Positions 23,935 to 36,564 of a stretch of 64,000 nt of DNA are shown here, piece after piece; within the stretch, counting starts at the first letter, position 1, and every line of letters starts with the position of its first letter. Origin of the DNA: Brachionus manjavacas (lineage: Eukaryota > Rotifera > Eurotatoria > Ploima > Brachionidae); assembly GCA_019054805.1 (NCBI GenBank), contig JAHQIY010000001.1, positions 10,430,501-10,494,500 of the forward strand, written 5' to 3'. The notes beneath the pieces are model-generated. The model was given only the letters and a program-made list of their open reading frames with translations. It was not told the origin of the DNA and searched no databases. Both the position numbers and the translations under genes were made by a program.

Positions 23935-24045
23935 GTCAAAAGCGAATGACTCACTCTCTGATAGCTCCTATAGCGACCCCTATATGAATTGTCGCTTGGT
24001 GGGATAACCCACCGTAGCTTATTATAATTGTTATTATGTTAAAAT
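23935..24045 (+). repeat. Retroelement 3'-tail relic, second copy
   Basis: This copy reads TAGCTCCTATAGCGACCCCT, then a GGTGGGATAACCCACC hairpin, then GTAGCTTATTATAATTGTTA. It aligns with 11389-11511. The stem changes on both arms (GGTGGG/CCCACC here, CAGG/CCTG there), so the hairpin appears to be kept while its sequence drifts. It is the 3' end of a non-LTR or SINE family with no coding part. Confidence 0.5.
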
Positions 24046-25182
24046 TGGTTTAATTATCAAAAAGATTAAAAAATAAAATTTAGTATTTGTTTTTATAAAC
24101 AATATACTTAATTAATCAATTTTTCTGAAAAATCAAAAATTTCAATAAAAACTTCATATGTCATTGGAGATAAAGAAAATTAAAAAAATTCCATAAATTT
24201 TCTAACATTTCTAATAAATTTTGTAAAAATATCACGAATAAAACTTTTTTTATTAAATTCGTAATTATTATTAAAACTTTAAACTCATCTTTATGACTAG
24301 ATTGCACTACAATCAAAAATTTAAAATAAAAATATAAAAAAGAAACTATTTCAAATTTTTTTATAAAAATTAACTCTATTATTCAAAATAAAATATAATT
24401 AAGTTCCGTAAATAAATGTCTAAACATTTTTGGAAAAAAAAAAATTCTAATTGAATTTTAAATCAAATTGAAATTTGAAATCCGATCTGATAATTAAAAT
24501 TTAAAATTAAAATTAAAGTATATAAATTGAATTGAATTGGTATTTTTTTAATTTTACTAATCTTTGAAAAATTAAAAAAATATCAATTCTATTAAACACT
24601 AAAAATTTAAATGTATTTCACTAAAATTGCTTAATTTATATGATTTCTGTATGATGTATCACGCGATGTAAATTTATTAAAAATAATTAAATATTTATGA
24701 AATTGTTTTTTAAAAAAGATAAGTTCAAAAATTAAGTCTTGAAAATATTCATCAAATTTTTAAATAAAAAAAGAAAAAAAATTGATTAAAAAAATATTCT
24801 CTTTACATTCTAACTCCATTCCAATAATAAAACAGAACCGGAAAATTCACGTGTTAGTTGTGATTTTACTTAGAAATTTTTCTATTAGTGTCATGTAATG
24901 AATATCTTACTTATAAAATAATAAAATTTTGAATAAATCCCTGCAGAAAAACAATTTTTTTTTAGAAAAAATGAGAAATATTCTTTGGAATGTAAAAATC
25001 ATAAGTTCACTTAGAGATTTTAATAAATTTGAAAAGCTAGTAATATTTACTCTTTTCCACTACCATTATCTTTGGTGAATTAGGAAATAATTTGTTTTCA
25101 ATTATTGAACAGCAAATTATTGATCAAAACAAATAATAGATTCCCTTTAGCATTTTAATTATGAATATAATTAGTAATAATT

Positions 25183-25263
25183 TCAAGCATTGATAATCCA
25201 TTCGACGTCTTCATCGATTTTCTGGCGATCAGTAGCTACCAAGTTCGCTAATATTTGAGTCAT
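25183..25263 (-). CDS. Possible micro-ORF or orphan exon
   Basis: ATG at 25263 opens 26 residues (MTQILANLVATDRQKIDEDV and six more) before TGA. The base composition is coding-like in an otherwise AT-rich desert. There is no clear donor site and no neighbouring exon. I do not recognise it, and chance is quite possible. Confidence 0.15.
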   Translation of the reverse strand: MTQILANLVATDRQKIDEDVEWIINA

Positions 25264-26757
25264 TGCTTACTTCAAATTTCTAAAATTAATTGAGATTATT
25301 TAGTTTTGATTATGCTTTTTTCTCGTATCGTTGACAAAAATTAAATTTTTTATGATAAAAAAAAACTGCATTTTGCTTAAAGCTCGACAAAAACACTATC
25401 ATCTTTATGCAGTTTTTTAGAAATAAAAATAATTTAAATTCCTGTTACTTTCCGCATTAGTTTGATGAAAATTCTTGCATAAAACTAAAATAAAAAATAT
25501 TGCGTTTGAATAAAAGCCAGTTTGGCGAACTTTCCAATTCAATTTAGTCTTGATCAAATGGTTTTAATTAAGAGCTTTTCCAAAAAACATGGCAATCGGT
25601 GTTAACTTGCTTAGGTTTTTTTGTACAAATACTTTTATTTTCATAATTAGAATACCTGATTTATTATTTAAACAAACTCTAAAGAATTGCACTTGATTTT
25701 TTTTCAAAGTGTAATCAATGTTGTAGTCTCTTAAAATATTTCGAGCGTTTAGAGAAGTTTAATTTTATGGAACATTTAATATAAAAATTTGCCTCAATTA
25801 TATGAATACGAGACTGAGATTTTATAAATTATTAATTTACATAAAGAAAAACAGGTAACTCAAAAAAATAATTCACAATAAAATTTATAATTAATTAACT
25901 AATGACATAGAAAAACATTATGAAAATTTTTCAGCATAATTTTTATCACGCCTTTTTTATATAATTTTATTCACAAAAGATTTTATAAAAGATGATAAAA
26001 AAATTCAAATCATCAAATCATTTGATACAAAGTTTTTTACTATCTTTTGTTTGATAAATCATTTAGTTATTATTTTTATTTTTTTATGAGCTTGAATAGT
26101 AGTAAAGTTCGGGCAATTCAAAACTTTCACAGATTCTGAACCTGTGTCCATAAAACCTTAAATAATGTAATATTTTATATTTTAGAAGAAAAATTGTACC
26201 TCCCCTTTTCTAGTTTTTTAAAACAAAATTAGGTTTTCATTTTTTCGACTGATATCTCAGCTATTTGATCATGATTCATATTTAAAGCTTATATTCCAAT
26301 CTTCAAGATGGTGTGTTTAGTGTTGCGTAAAAAATTTATTATTCTAAGTAAAAAGAGGAAAAATGCTTATTATTACAGTAAATTCAAATCTCATTCTTCA
26401 TAATAACCAATAACCAAAAAATTTTATTAACGATTTCGAAAAAAGACAGAATTCTCAAAACAATGTTGAAATTAGTTATTTTATATTTTACTTTTTCTAT
26501 ATAATTTTAGTCAAAACTTGATTATATACTTAAATATTTTCGCATTACCCCAAAACCACATTTAAAATGTATTTATTCTGGAATAAGATAAAATTTTGAA
26601 CATTTTGTAGTTTTTACTTTTTTAATTGACATTTTTAACTAACAGTTTATTGAAATTATATATATACACTTCACTGAGATTTATAGTATTAATGAATTAG
26701 AAAAAAGTCTTTTTTTTTTCAAATTTTGAAAAGATATATAATTTTAGTTAATTATTT

Positions 26758-27800
26758 TAGTAGTAGTAGTAGTTATTCTTGCGACACCTAACATGTAGAG
26801 AGTCTGAGACTATCTCTGCCGATTGGCCGTGTAGAGCTGTAGAAGCCAAATCCACTGAACTTATCTAAAGCCATTTTAAAATTAGTGGTTGACTTAGATT
26901 TCACCACATTTTCTGGCAATTTATTTCAATGCGGAAATACTCTGTTTGAGAAAAAAACATGTCTGTCTCTTACTGCAGCTGCAAAATCGTTTCTAATTTG
27001 AGCTGGAAAACTTTCTCTCTGGACTCTGATGCTATTTCCTCTAAACGCCCCGATTGGGCTCTTGTTTTCAGATCTATTCACTAGATTCTTGACCAGGTCT
27101 ACCTTTTCTAATCCATTCACTAGTTTGTACATTTCAATAAAGTCCCCTCTTACATTTCTTTCACTCAGCTTTTTCATTCCTAATTTCGTCAACCTAATTT
27201 CATACAACATGTTTCTTGGAGACATAGGTATTTTTGTTGCCCTTTCTTGCACCTTTTCCAACGCATTCACATCCATTTTCATACTTGGATTCCAAACCTG
27301 CACTGCGTAATCTAGGTGGGGTCTCACCATCGATATGTACAATCTTACCCACAGCCTTTCCTCTCTACTTTGTACCCTACTCGCTTTCGCACAAGCACTT
27401 TTCACCTGGTGGGTTCACTTTAAATCTGATGAGACCATCACTCCAAGATCCCTCTCACACTCTGTGGTCGCTAGTATAACATTTGAGTTGCTATTTTGTA
27501 TTTATTTATGATTTGCATTTAGTCTGCCGAAATGCATTACTTTACATTTATCAACACACAGTCCCATACGCCAAATCTCTATCAATTGCCATACTGCATC
27601 CAGGTCTTTCTGTAACATCGCTCTATCATAAACATTATTAACTATGCCGAATATTTTTGAGTCATCTGAATACAATTCCATTCTATTTGAAACTCAGTCA
27701 GATAGGTCATTTATGTAAAGAACAAAAAGCAGATAACAGACCTTTGCGGAACTCCACTCAGCACCTCTTACCATCTAGAAATTCCATCACAATGAACAAC
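26758..27800 (-). mobile_element. Truncated LINE (reverse transcriptase C-terminal part)
   Basis: Minus-strand non-LTR retrotransposon relic truncated at its 5' end. From right to left it shows SGVPQ(R)SVICFLFFVLYI, NDLSD, a YSDD where the RT catalytic YADD would be, DKCKVMHFGR, then ERDLGVMVSSDLKW. A continuous frame at 27405-26926 gives MVRPHLDYAVQVWNPS, LEKVQERATK, VRGDFIEMYKLVNG and FFSNRV. A stop interrupts near 27510. The 3' end has a (TAG)n run at 26760-26774, which is an ACT-type microsatellite tail on the element strand, as in Jockey/CR1-like LINEs. The coding region is inactive. Confidence 0.8.
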
Positions 27801-28495
27801 TCGCTTTTAGATTAATACGTCTAAAAATAACAAAAATAAAAACTCAAAAAAATGTACAAATTTTTTTAGTTTCGGAATTTATATATTTTACATGGATTTT
27901 TGGGCTAATTCTTGGACTAGATACAAAAAAACATAAAAAAGGCTAAAAAAGGCTAAAAGTGTCTTTAAATTCCTTGAATCGGAAAATTTTTTTGTTGACC
28001 AACCGTTAAGATTTTAGCTTTCCTAGGTTTTCATACGTAGATAATTAATTTGAAGTCAAAAATCAAATTATGAGATAGTCTGCAGATTTTGCATTTCCGG
28101 AACCTTGGGACAAAATTTTGTTTTATCAAAATTCATGTTAATTTTGGGCTTTAGTGAATTATTTAATAAAGCATTAGTAAAAAATCACTTTTTCATTTTT
28201 ATTAATTTCAAAATCTATTTAATTTATTATCTAAATATCTCGATACTTTTTATCAACAAACTTTGAGTTAACTTAAAAATTTTAAACTAAAAGATAAATT
28301 ATTTATGAGTTTTTTCCAAAATTCAAAGACAATTTTTAAAGCATTTCTTGAAATTCCAAATGGTTTTATTCTATCAATTATATTCTAAAAATTAATATTT
28401 ATTTGTTTCTACGTTGCAATCCAATCTTAAAACTAACACGACAAAATTTTAATTTTATGAGAATTTGTTGAACATTAAAATTTCAAAATCAAAAA
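27801..28495. other. Intergenic; possible dispersed-repeat copy
   Basis: Upstream of BET1. The segment at about 27920-28105 begins with CTAGATACAAAAAAA and ends with TTTTGCATTTCCGGAACCTT. Both ends recur at 34185-34370 and 62168-62515 with different interiors. No gene is seen. Confidence 0.35.
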
Positions 28496-28810
28496 ATGAG
28501 AAATGAAAACCCAGCATTTCGGCGGTTTGCTCCCGATGATGAAGACGAGTCCGTTCTTGAAACAGAACTAATAAGCAAAACATCTAGACTAAAGCAAATA
28601 ACAATTCAACTCGGCGATGAAATCAAGAATAGTAACAGATTTATAGATGATCTAGATAATAAATTTTCAAAGTCTCAAAACATCTTAACAGCAACAATCG
28701 GTCGAGTTGGTAAAATTGCCAAAAATGGGAATTGTAAAATATACTTCTACTTAATACTTTTTAGTCTTTTCGTATTTTTTGTTCTATATCTTGTCATAAA
28801 AATTTTTTAG
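28496..28810 (+). CDS. BET1: BET1-like vesicle SNARE
   Basis: Intronless 104-aa tail-anchored SNARE (Qc type) acting in ER-to-Golgi vesicle fusion. The N-terminus is short and charged. The SNARE coiled coil runs at about residues 22-79 (LETELISKTSRLKQITIQLG, then GDEIKNSNRFIDDLDNKF and GRVGKIAKNGN). A single C-terminal membrane anchor (YFYLILFSLFVFFVLYLVI) ends two residues before the stop, with no lumenal domain. Length and layout match animal BET1 (about 110-118 aa). The start is the first ATG after an AT-rich leader, and the second Met is absent from the coil, which supports this choice. Confidence 0.85.
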   Translation: MRNENPAFRRFAPDDEDESVLETELISKTSRLKQITIQLGDEIKNSNRFIDDLDNKFSKSQNILTATIGRVGKIAKNGNCKIYFYLILFSLFVFFVLYLVIKIF

Positions 28811-29879
28811 CATTAAAAATAAGAATCAAATTAACTTGATCAATTCAAAATTCTTGTTTTAACCACAATATATCACTTTTTTCAAATAAATTTAAAAAAG
28901 ATATCTTTTTTCTAATTCTTTTTTAATTTATAAAAAAAGAAATTCAAATTTATTAATATAAAATAATTTAAGCAAATCAATAAAATACTGAATTAAATTG
29001 AACGATGTTTCAAATTCTAAATTTATAGATGAAAATTTTTCTATTTAGACAACTTTATTTAAATACAACCTTTTCTAAGGAAATTTTAATTTTGAACTCT
29101 TTTTTCCGGTTAAAATAGTCATAAAGTAATTATGAATTCAGTGAAATACCACTAAAAAATCCTGCAAAATCATTTTCATCTTAAAATAGTCTCTCAGAAA
29201 ATCTAAATGACTTCTTTAGTGACAAGCTAAATTCTCAATATGAGCATTTTAAAGTTTTGATTGTTAGATTTCTGTAAAGCACAATATAAAAAATCAAAAA
29301 AATACACTAAATATTTACTAAAAAGGAAGGAATTAATTTTTTCAAAGAAATATTTGGAATTATCCGTTGCTTGGCTATCGAAAGTATTTTTTGTAAATAA
29401 ATTTTATATAGTAAAAAAAGAAAATAAAAAACATTTTCAATCCATTAAGAGAGTACTATAAACTATCGAAATTATCCAGAAAAAAAATGAATATTTATTC
29501 AAAAGAAATTAAAAGAGTCCAAAAATCAGCATTTTCTGAAAAACAATAAATTTTTCTACTAGAAAATTAAAGGCAAAATAAATTTTAGTCATTTATTTGC
29601 TATTTAGGATAAAGTTCTTGGGGACTCAAGGTATCCTATACGATTTATACAGATTCTGAAAAAAGATAAAATTTGGAAAAACTAGACGGTTTGACTTTTT
29701 TCAATTCTTAAAGAAAATCAAACTATTAGAGAATAGAAAGACAAAATCCTTTAAGAAACAATAGCAATAACAAAATTAGTAATAATTAAGATTAATTATA
29801 TTAATAAGATAATTTAAAAGGAATTTTCGGTGAAATAAAGCATTACTGGAGTAGAATTGAATGTCAGAATTGTCATAGG
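28811..29879. other. Intergenic, nothing recognised
   Basis: AT-rich DNA downstream of BET1. The frame at 29261-29461 is Lys/Phe-rich without family features, and I regard it as chance. Confidence 0.5.
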
Positions 29880-30320
29880 GCCATCACTTCGTTAAATTGA
29901 ATGTAAAAGTTACTTTCATTGCCACATGCTTCCCGAAATATCAATTCAAATTTCTTCAAATAAAAAAGGAATCGATGCGCTTATCCCGATGACAACGATA
30001 TTTTTAAACATTCCGCATATAATTTTTATTTACAGTGATCTGAAATTAAACAGTTTAGAATTTTTTTATCAAACCCAGTTAATGTCATTATTATTCAACA
30101 TTAATTTATTCAATTTGAATAAGTAAAATCTCCTCCAAAGTCACCAGATTTGAATCCTATCGAAATGATTTGGAATGAATTGAAAGAATATGTGAGAAAG
30201 AGAAATATTCAAAATGATGAGGAAGCAGCTGAGGCAATTTTAGAGTTTCAAAGAAAACTTACTCCAGATAAATGCCAAGCATACATTTATCATTTTAAAA
30301 AGGTATTTTTTTTCAAATAA
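29880..30320 (+). pseudogene. Tc1/mariner-type transposase C-terminal relic
   Basis: The plus strand shows a decayed DDE transposase. DDNDIFKHSAYNF (about 29980-30025) corresponds to the second catalytic Asp block (QDNDPKHTS in the family). After disruption, a clean 66-codon run follows: PPKSPDLNPIEMIWNELKEY and on to LEFQRKLTPDKCQAYIYH, stop at 30320. SPDLNPIExxWxxLK is the hallmark of Tc1/mariner enzymes and carries the third catalytic acid. Stops and frameshifts lie between the two blocks. No terminal inverted repeats were found nearby. Confidence 0.75.
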
Positions 30321-30985
30321 GATAATAAGAATAAATTAATAAAAATCGTGATAAAAAAAATGGAGATTGGTCAAACTGCTAGGTCAAACAATGTCTTTGA
30401 AAAGCATTTTTTTATTAAATAAAATTAATTTACAAAATTTTACCATTTTTTACAAGAAAAAAAGTCAAAATTATCGTAAATTTTCTTTTTGTCAAAAAAA
30501 GCAATAAAAACTCTGAAATTTTTTTTTGAGTGAAAATTTACCAAAATTTAGATAAATTCGGCAATTTTTTGGCCAAAGAAAAATATGGTAAATTTACGTA
30601 AATTCCACGTGACGAATCAGTACTGTATATTAACTTGATAAGGCCATAGACCACATAATAAACCCAAAAAATCAAAGAAAAATACTCAACCATTTCGAAG
30701 TTTGGTTTGATCATGCTTTCACCTAAAATTTTTAAAAGAAAAATTAAATTCTAAAAGTTGGTTAAAATTTATATTGTATGAGAAATCAAAACGCAAATCA
30801 TTTAACTCAAAATAAAAGATTTTAATAATTTGAATTTTAGTTAATAAAAAAATATAATAAAGACTTTAAAAATAAAAGAAAAGACTAGAAGAAAAATAGT
30901 TGAATAGAAAAATTAAAATCTGAATAGATGAACTTTTAAGCTTATGAGATTTTACTAATCGGAACTATCAAAAAAGATTTATCTA

Positions 30986-31145
30986 AAATAATAATAATAA
31001 TAATAATAAAAAATTGAGTCATAGCAGGGAAGCACCCTGCGAGCAATCCAAAACAACTTGAATCGCTATGATGACTGGTTGTGCGTTTGGCGAGCAGGAA
31101 TGTGGGACGATGAGTGTTCGAGCTAAGACGAGCTTTTTAAAAGTA
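30986..31145 (-). repeat. Retroelement 3' end with ATT microsatellite tail
   Basis: Read on the minus strand, a relatively GC-rich segment ends in the hairpin GCAGGGTGCTTCCCTGC, then TATGACTC, then a (TTA)n tail of about eight units. The plan (GC-rich body, terminal hairpin, ATT-type microsatellite) is that of the relics at 11389 and 23935, though the sequence differs. No coding potential. Confidence 0.5.
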
Positions 31146-31454
31146 ATTTATTTTATTTGTGTCAAAACAAATCATTGAAATAAACCTAAATTTTATTTCC
31201 GTGAAGGTTCTTTTACTTAATATTTAAAAAAATTTCCATTTTTGATTAAATTTTGGGTCCAATTTGTGATCAAGTGCTCACCAAAGCAATCATGCTAGGT
31301 TCGTGAACATTGTTTAAGGTTTTTTACGATTTTTGATGATCATACAATTTTAGATCACAAAAAAATTTCTCACTTAATACAGTTTTGTGAAATTCAGTTC
31401 AAAAGAACAGAACAAAATGATGAAAAATTTAATAGCTTTTTTTCTGTTGATTCA

Positions 31455-31525
31455 AATTTAGTTATGTGAATGCAACATGGTGCAACATACATAGTTGCAT
31501 CAATTGTCAAAGTCTGCTTAGGTCT
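31455..31525. repeat. One arm of a miniature inverted-repeat element
   Basis: TTAGTTATGTGAATGCAACA, then TGGTGCAAC, TAGTTGCATCAA and TTGTCAAAGTCTGCTTA match the terminal arm of the complete element at 61016-61216. The opposite arm is missing here. Confidence 0.6.
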
Positions 31526-32023
31526 GAAATATCTCTGTAAATCGCATAAATTTTTAATATAGAATGCTTTACAACTTAAATTTTTAATTGGTAAATCAGC
31601 AATTAAATTTTTTTCCTAGAAATTTTTTTTAAAGGACACTAAGCTTTAATTAATTTAAAAAAAAAAAAATTATTTTTTTTTGCTTTAATTTTTGCTAACA
31701 AAAAAGTGAACAAAAAGCCACATGGTGTTTAAGCATAAATTTGAATTCGGATTAAATTTCGATAATTTTAAAATTTTGAAGTGGACAAAGGAAAATAAAT
31801 TAAAATTTTTATTTAAAAAAAACGAATAAAATAATTTCAAAAAAAAATTAATCGATTAAATCATTCGGCATGCAAGTCTTTTAAATTTTAATAAATTAAA
31901 CGAAATTATATTTTTTAAAGAAACATTTAACTTCGGTTTAAAATAAAGCACCAGGTGTTTCAAAAAATTGTAAATAAAATTTTGTTTTCGAATAAAATTC
32001 CAAAAATAACAACAGAAAATGTT

Positions 32024-35000
32024 TTAATTGAATACTGAACGAGGAACATGCAGACCAAAAGTCTGTTTGTTGATTGATGGTAAATTTGTGACCATTCTTC
32101 CCTCATTACCTGGCCAAGTATTCAAATAAGGATTCGAACTTAGTCTGTATTTTATACTGTACTTGATGCTGTAGCTATTACTTCCTTCTAGTTGTGTCAA
32201 AAGAATAAGAACTTGTCTATGAAGTGGTGGAACTGAATCTTTGGTCAATAGTGCTTGACGAGTTGAAACAACATTACTACTTTGTTCACAGTCAAGCTCC
32301 ACATGCAAATAACTATTTTCATTCATGTTTTCGGCAACAATTATTATTCCGCTATAGCCTTTTGCCAAAGTGTAAATACAAGCATTTTCCAATCCTGAAA
32401 AGGTTCTACTTCCCAGTGTTGTCACTAGTTGTATCATTGTATCGGCCAAGAGAAAAGCTGAATGCATTTCTTGTTCTAGATAAAAAACTTTTGTGCTATG
32501 AATGACCAAGTTGTATAAATTGTTGTTTGTTTCCAAAGCTTCTCGCGAGTACCAGAAATTAAAAGAACAAGGTACAATCAAATACTCTCCGGGTTCAAAA
32601 ATATGTTCACATCCAACAAATCTTCGCACTGCTCTTTTGCTGCTGACCACCAATTTACCAACATGATTTTTTCTTCCATTTGATTTTAAAACTACAAAGC
32701 AGAGATCTAGATCTCCAGTTTCTCTCCTGTTTTTAATGGTCTTATGGAACAATCCAATGTCAATTTCACACGTTTCAAAAACGATTAATGTAAAGGCGAG
32801 CATTTCTCGGGTACCTTCGGAACTAAAATATCCACTAACTCGACTGTCCAGCCAATCTAGTCTTGATTTACAAATGTCAATTGAGCAAAAGTATTTTACA
32901 AAATCATAGAATGACATCCAAAAGACTCCTTCATCATAACTCGGGCGGTTTATGTTAAAATAAAGGTTATCTTCCTGTCTACTTGTTGACTGAATTTTTG
33001 GATTGTTTCTAAGTTTAGACTTTAAGCCTAAAGCTCGACGAATTTCTGGTGTCCAAAGTCTTGAATTCTCTGACCAGTCACCAGTCCATGTATATCTGCC
33101 TTAAAAATAGAAAAAGTTATTTTTTCAAATTATTTTGTTATAGGAGCTACTTTTATTAAATCTAATACTGTTTTTTTATTGGAAAATAGTAGATCAATCT
33201 TAATCTAGCTTTAGCATTAACTTTAAAAAAATTGTAAAAATATTTATAAAATAATTTAATTTAATTATATTATATATAATTATATTATTATTATATCACG
33301 AATCACATCATAATTGGCGAGAGTTTAAAAGAAATTTGAAATATGTAAATAAGGAAATGAAAAATATAAAAAACATATCGATTATTTAAATTGACTTGCG
33401 CAAAAGTCAGTAAAAAAATCATCTCTAAGACTTTGAAAAAAAAATGGCCATCTTAATAACTACATGGAACAGCAAAAAGTCAAAGTCAAGTCAAAAGACT
33501 TTAAAAAAAAAAATTTAAGTACTTGACTTTGACTTTATGACTTTTAAACAACTCTGTTTAAATTCTAAAACCATGTTTTTAAATTCTTTTATTTCTTTTT
33601 GTATAAAAACACAAATTAAATAATTTCCAATTAATTTAATTACAAATGAAGATATTTAGTTTATTTCAAAAAATTTTTGTGCTTTATGTTTTATTTAATG
33701 TTGGAGAAAATTCTTTCTCAAAGTTTTAAAAAAAGGCGGATTTTTTATATAATTGACGCTCAAATTAACAACCATTTTTTTTTAAGTTTTCAAATTCATT
33801 AAATTTTCAAAAACTTATTAATAGGAATATAGTAAAATCATCCCAATACTTCAAAATGTTGCACCTGTCATTTAATTTTACAATTTGTCTATTTTAATTG
33901 TCTTCTATATTATATTTTAACTTATTTTACTTTTTTCTTAATTTAATTTTACCTTTAAAATCTAATACTGTTTTTTTATTGGAAAATAGTAGATCAATCT
34001 TAATCTAGCTTTAGCATAAACTTTAAGAAAATTGTAAACATATTTATAAAATAATTTAATTTAATTATATCACGAATCACATAACAATTGGCGAGTGTTT
34101 AAAAAATATAAATAAAAATTATCCAAAATTTTATCTTGTTTCAGAATTAGTACTAAAAATTTTATATAATGGCATCTTTCTAGAAAGGATACAAAAAAAA
34201 CAAAACATGGATGTTTTCTCTGAGAGATACAAATATCATTTTCTAGTATAAATTATTTTCTTATTCAGTTTCATACATGTGCTTTATACATTTTAGGGTT
34301 TTTTCGAAAATGAAGATCACAAATTGAGGTTTTTAAATGTTTGTATTTTTTGCATTTTCTGAACCTTCGATTTAAAACTTGATTGAAGCTTAATTAAACT
34401 TGCACGTTTTTTTTTAAATTCAACTCAATAAAATTAAAAAAAAATTTAAATTAAAGTTTTGTACTGAATTAAAGATTAAAAATTAACTCAGAATGAAAAA
34501 AATTTTAAAATATTGAAGAAAAAAATGGTTAACTGTTATTTGTATCAAAAGTAGATATAACTTCTTTAAATCTTAAAAATAAAGAAATTCTCTTTGAAAT
34601 TAGCCTTTCTTGATTTCGAAACAAGTGTATAAATATTTAATAATCAATAATCAACAGCTGAGTGAAAATTAGATCAAAAATACAATACGATAAATTTTAA
34701 GATTTAAATCTTACTGATGATGCCCTATTTCAAATTTAGATTTCAAAAAATTTTAATAATTCAAAAATAATTTTGCACTTTTTTGTTAACAGAATTTAAT
34801 TTAAAACTTACCCCAAGGATTTCTCAATTGAATTAGACGATTTCCTGAAACCTCTTTAACAGTCAAAACTGAATAGGCATGTCTTGGCAAGAGACCTTTT
34901 TCGGAAAAAACTCTATCATCCGGAATGTCTGTTCTACCACAAGATGCACCCAAGGCATATCCAGCTTCTTTCATACTCAGCATTCTAGCCCAAATAATTT

Positions 35001-36564
35001 CAAAATCAATTTCTTCCTCATTCGATGAACTAGGCTCAAGTCGAATAGAATCGCAAGGATATCCTGTAAGTGCGGACAAGCCTTCGACAGTTTGACCAGC
35101 AATCAAACTCTCATAGCTTCCGTTCAATTTAGCCATAGCTTTTTCTATCAATGGAACCCACAATTGCTTTCTATTAGCTTGTGAATAAATTAAATACCCA
35201 TTTTGATCACATGGGAACAAGTCATCCAAAATAACCGTTTGCCACTCACCATTTTTGCATAGTCTTACTTGATAGCACCCCTGTGGACAATACTCCTTGG
35301 TAATTATAATTCTTTTTAATAGTTCAGGTTGTTCGAGAATGACTGCTAAGCCGCTCAATAGCCAGCAATTGCCCAACAAGCCTTGCTTTATATCATTGAA
35401 TTTGGGCTCATTGTATACACTCCATTGAAGATGGCGTTCGCTTGAATGGGTCTGTATTTGATCGGGACTTTGCCATTTTATTATGCCAATGTTTTTTGGT
35501 TTTTTTTTCGGATCAATAAAAAGAGATCTGTCACAAGGTGGAAAAGAGTCATCCACAAATTTGTGTCTGTTTGCCTTACAGTATTGTAAAATATTTTTCC
35601 AAACTATTTCGGCCTCGCTTGTAGCGTTTGTGTACTGTTTAATAAGGGATTTTGCTTTATGAGATCTATAAGTCAACGATGGACTATTCAGCGAGCTTGA
35701 CTTATTTACAAAATCGTTGTAAACTTTTGGGTAGTTATTGTCATAATCATTATCCCCATCGACTTCCATTGGAACATAGCTCTTGTCAAATGAGCATAAT
35801 CCGCATCTGTTGGATTCGGGTTTGTTTTTGACCAAACATGCATTACATGTCCATGATTTTTTTTCCCCAGTACCTTCTTTGGTTGCATGACAAAGTGCAC
35901 AAATCGTACGAATATCAGAATTAATATAGGTGCACATTTTACATATCCAAATTTCGCCAAGATTTTTGTTTTCCTTGAGTGGAGAATTTTTGGTTGGTAT
36001 TTTTCGCGGACTTTGACATAGCTCGCATTTATTGTCCTGATCAAAATTTATGTATGTACATTCAGAACAAGTCCATATACGAGCATAGTCGTAAATGTCT
36101 TCATTGAGAGTCTGATCGTAAACAGTGGAATTTTCATTTGCATTTTTTTTAACCAGAATCGCATCTCTTTTCACATTACACATTTCACAAGCATTAGCCC
36201 AGCTTGGATTTGTAGCAAAAGTGCATGTTTTACATTCCCATAGATTGTCTCTTGAATTAAAAACTGGCTTATTTGACTCGGGATCAATTTCAATCACGCT
36301 GTCATCTAAATTTTGTTTATTGCTGTTAGTCTGATTACTAAAATTCGATATAAACTGCTTGACATCGTTTAATTTTGACTTAATGGCACTGTATTTTTTA
36401 TTGCTGTGATTATTTGCATCAATTTGGCCATTGTTGATTTGACTAGGAACCAGCGTTCTTGACTTGAACTCATAATTGCAAATTGAGCAGTTTTTTGGAC
36501 AGTCCGAATTTATATAGGTACATTTTGGACACGACAATTCATAAGGTTGATAAATTTGTGCCAT
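32024..36564 (-). CDS. CAPN15: Calpain-15 / small optic lobes-type cysteine protease
   Basis: Two exons (36564-34812 and 33099-32024) join in phase to 942 aa. Five RanBP2-type zinc fingers fill the N-terminal part: SCPKCTYINSDCPKNCSICN (about residue 9), WECKTCTF..CEMC, WTCSECTYIN..CELC, WICKMCTYIN..CALC and WTCNACLVKN..CGLC. The calpain protease core follows. The catalytic Cys is in QGLLGNCWLLSG (about residue 400), the His in LPRHAYSV (about 562) and the Asn in IQLRNPWG (about 582) at the splice junction, so all three are present and activity is likely. The C-terminal half after WTGDWS is the SOL-homology region of this subfamily, which lacks the penta-EF-hand of classical calpains. Finger number and length are as expected for the family. 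Confidence 0.9.
33100..34811. repeat. Calpain-15 intron with long direct repeat and hairpin
   Basis: The 1.7-kb intron contains two copies of a 145-170-bp block (33158-33326 and 33958-34105). They share TCTAATACTGTTTTTTTATT at the left end and TATCACGAATCACATmAyAATTGGCGAG at the right; the first copy has an extra TATAT/ATTATT run. About midway between them (33475-33536) is a 16-bp inverted repeat (AAAGTCAAAGTCAAGT with ACTTGACTTTGACTTT) with a 29-nt loop. The layout suggests an inserted element with terminal direct repeats. Confidence 0.6.

Larger units (their letters stand above)
23598..26744. other. Intergenic, about 3.1 kb
   Basis: AT-rich upstream region of OXR1-like copy B. It includes a retroelement tail relic (23935-24045) and one very short coding-like ORF (25183-25263), both listed separately. 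Otherwise nothing is recognised. Confidence 0.5.
30321..32023. other. Intergenic with repeat relics
   Basis: No gene is seen between the Tc1 relic and calpain-15. It holds a retroelement-tail relic with a long (AAT)n run (30986-31145) and half of a miniature inverted-repeat element (31455-31525), both listed separately. Confidence 0.5.

Noticed and set aside
29926..30126. 66-aa plus ORF as a separate gene
   Set aside because: It is an out-of-frame reading across the decayed Tc1 transposase, whose DDE motifs lie in another frame.
30960..31012. (AAT)n run considered as a stand-alone microsatellite or CRISPR-like array
   Set aside because: It is a simple trinucleotide run joined to a retroelement hairpin; there are no spacers. 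No CRISPR exists in this eukaryotic window.
35706..36334. ORFs in other frames across the calpain-15 zinc-finger region
   Set aside because: The CxxC-rich true frame aligns with the family; the others are shadows of the Cys/Trp codon pattern.
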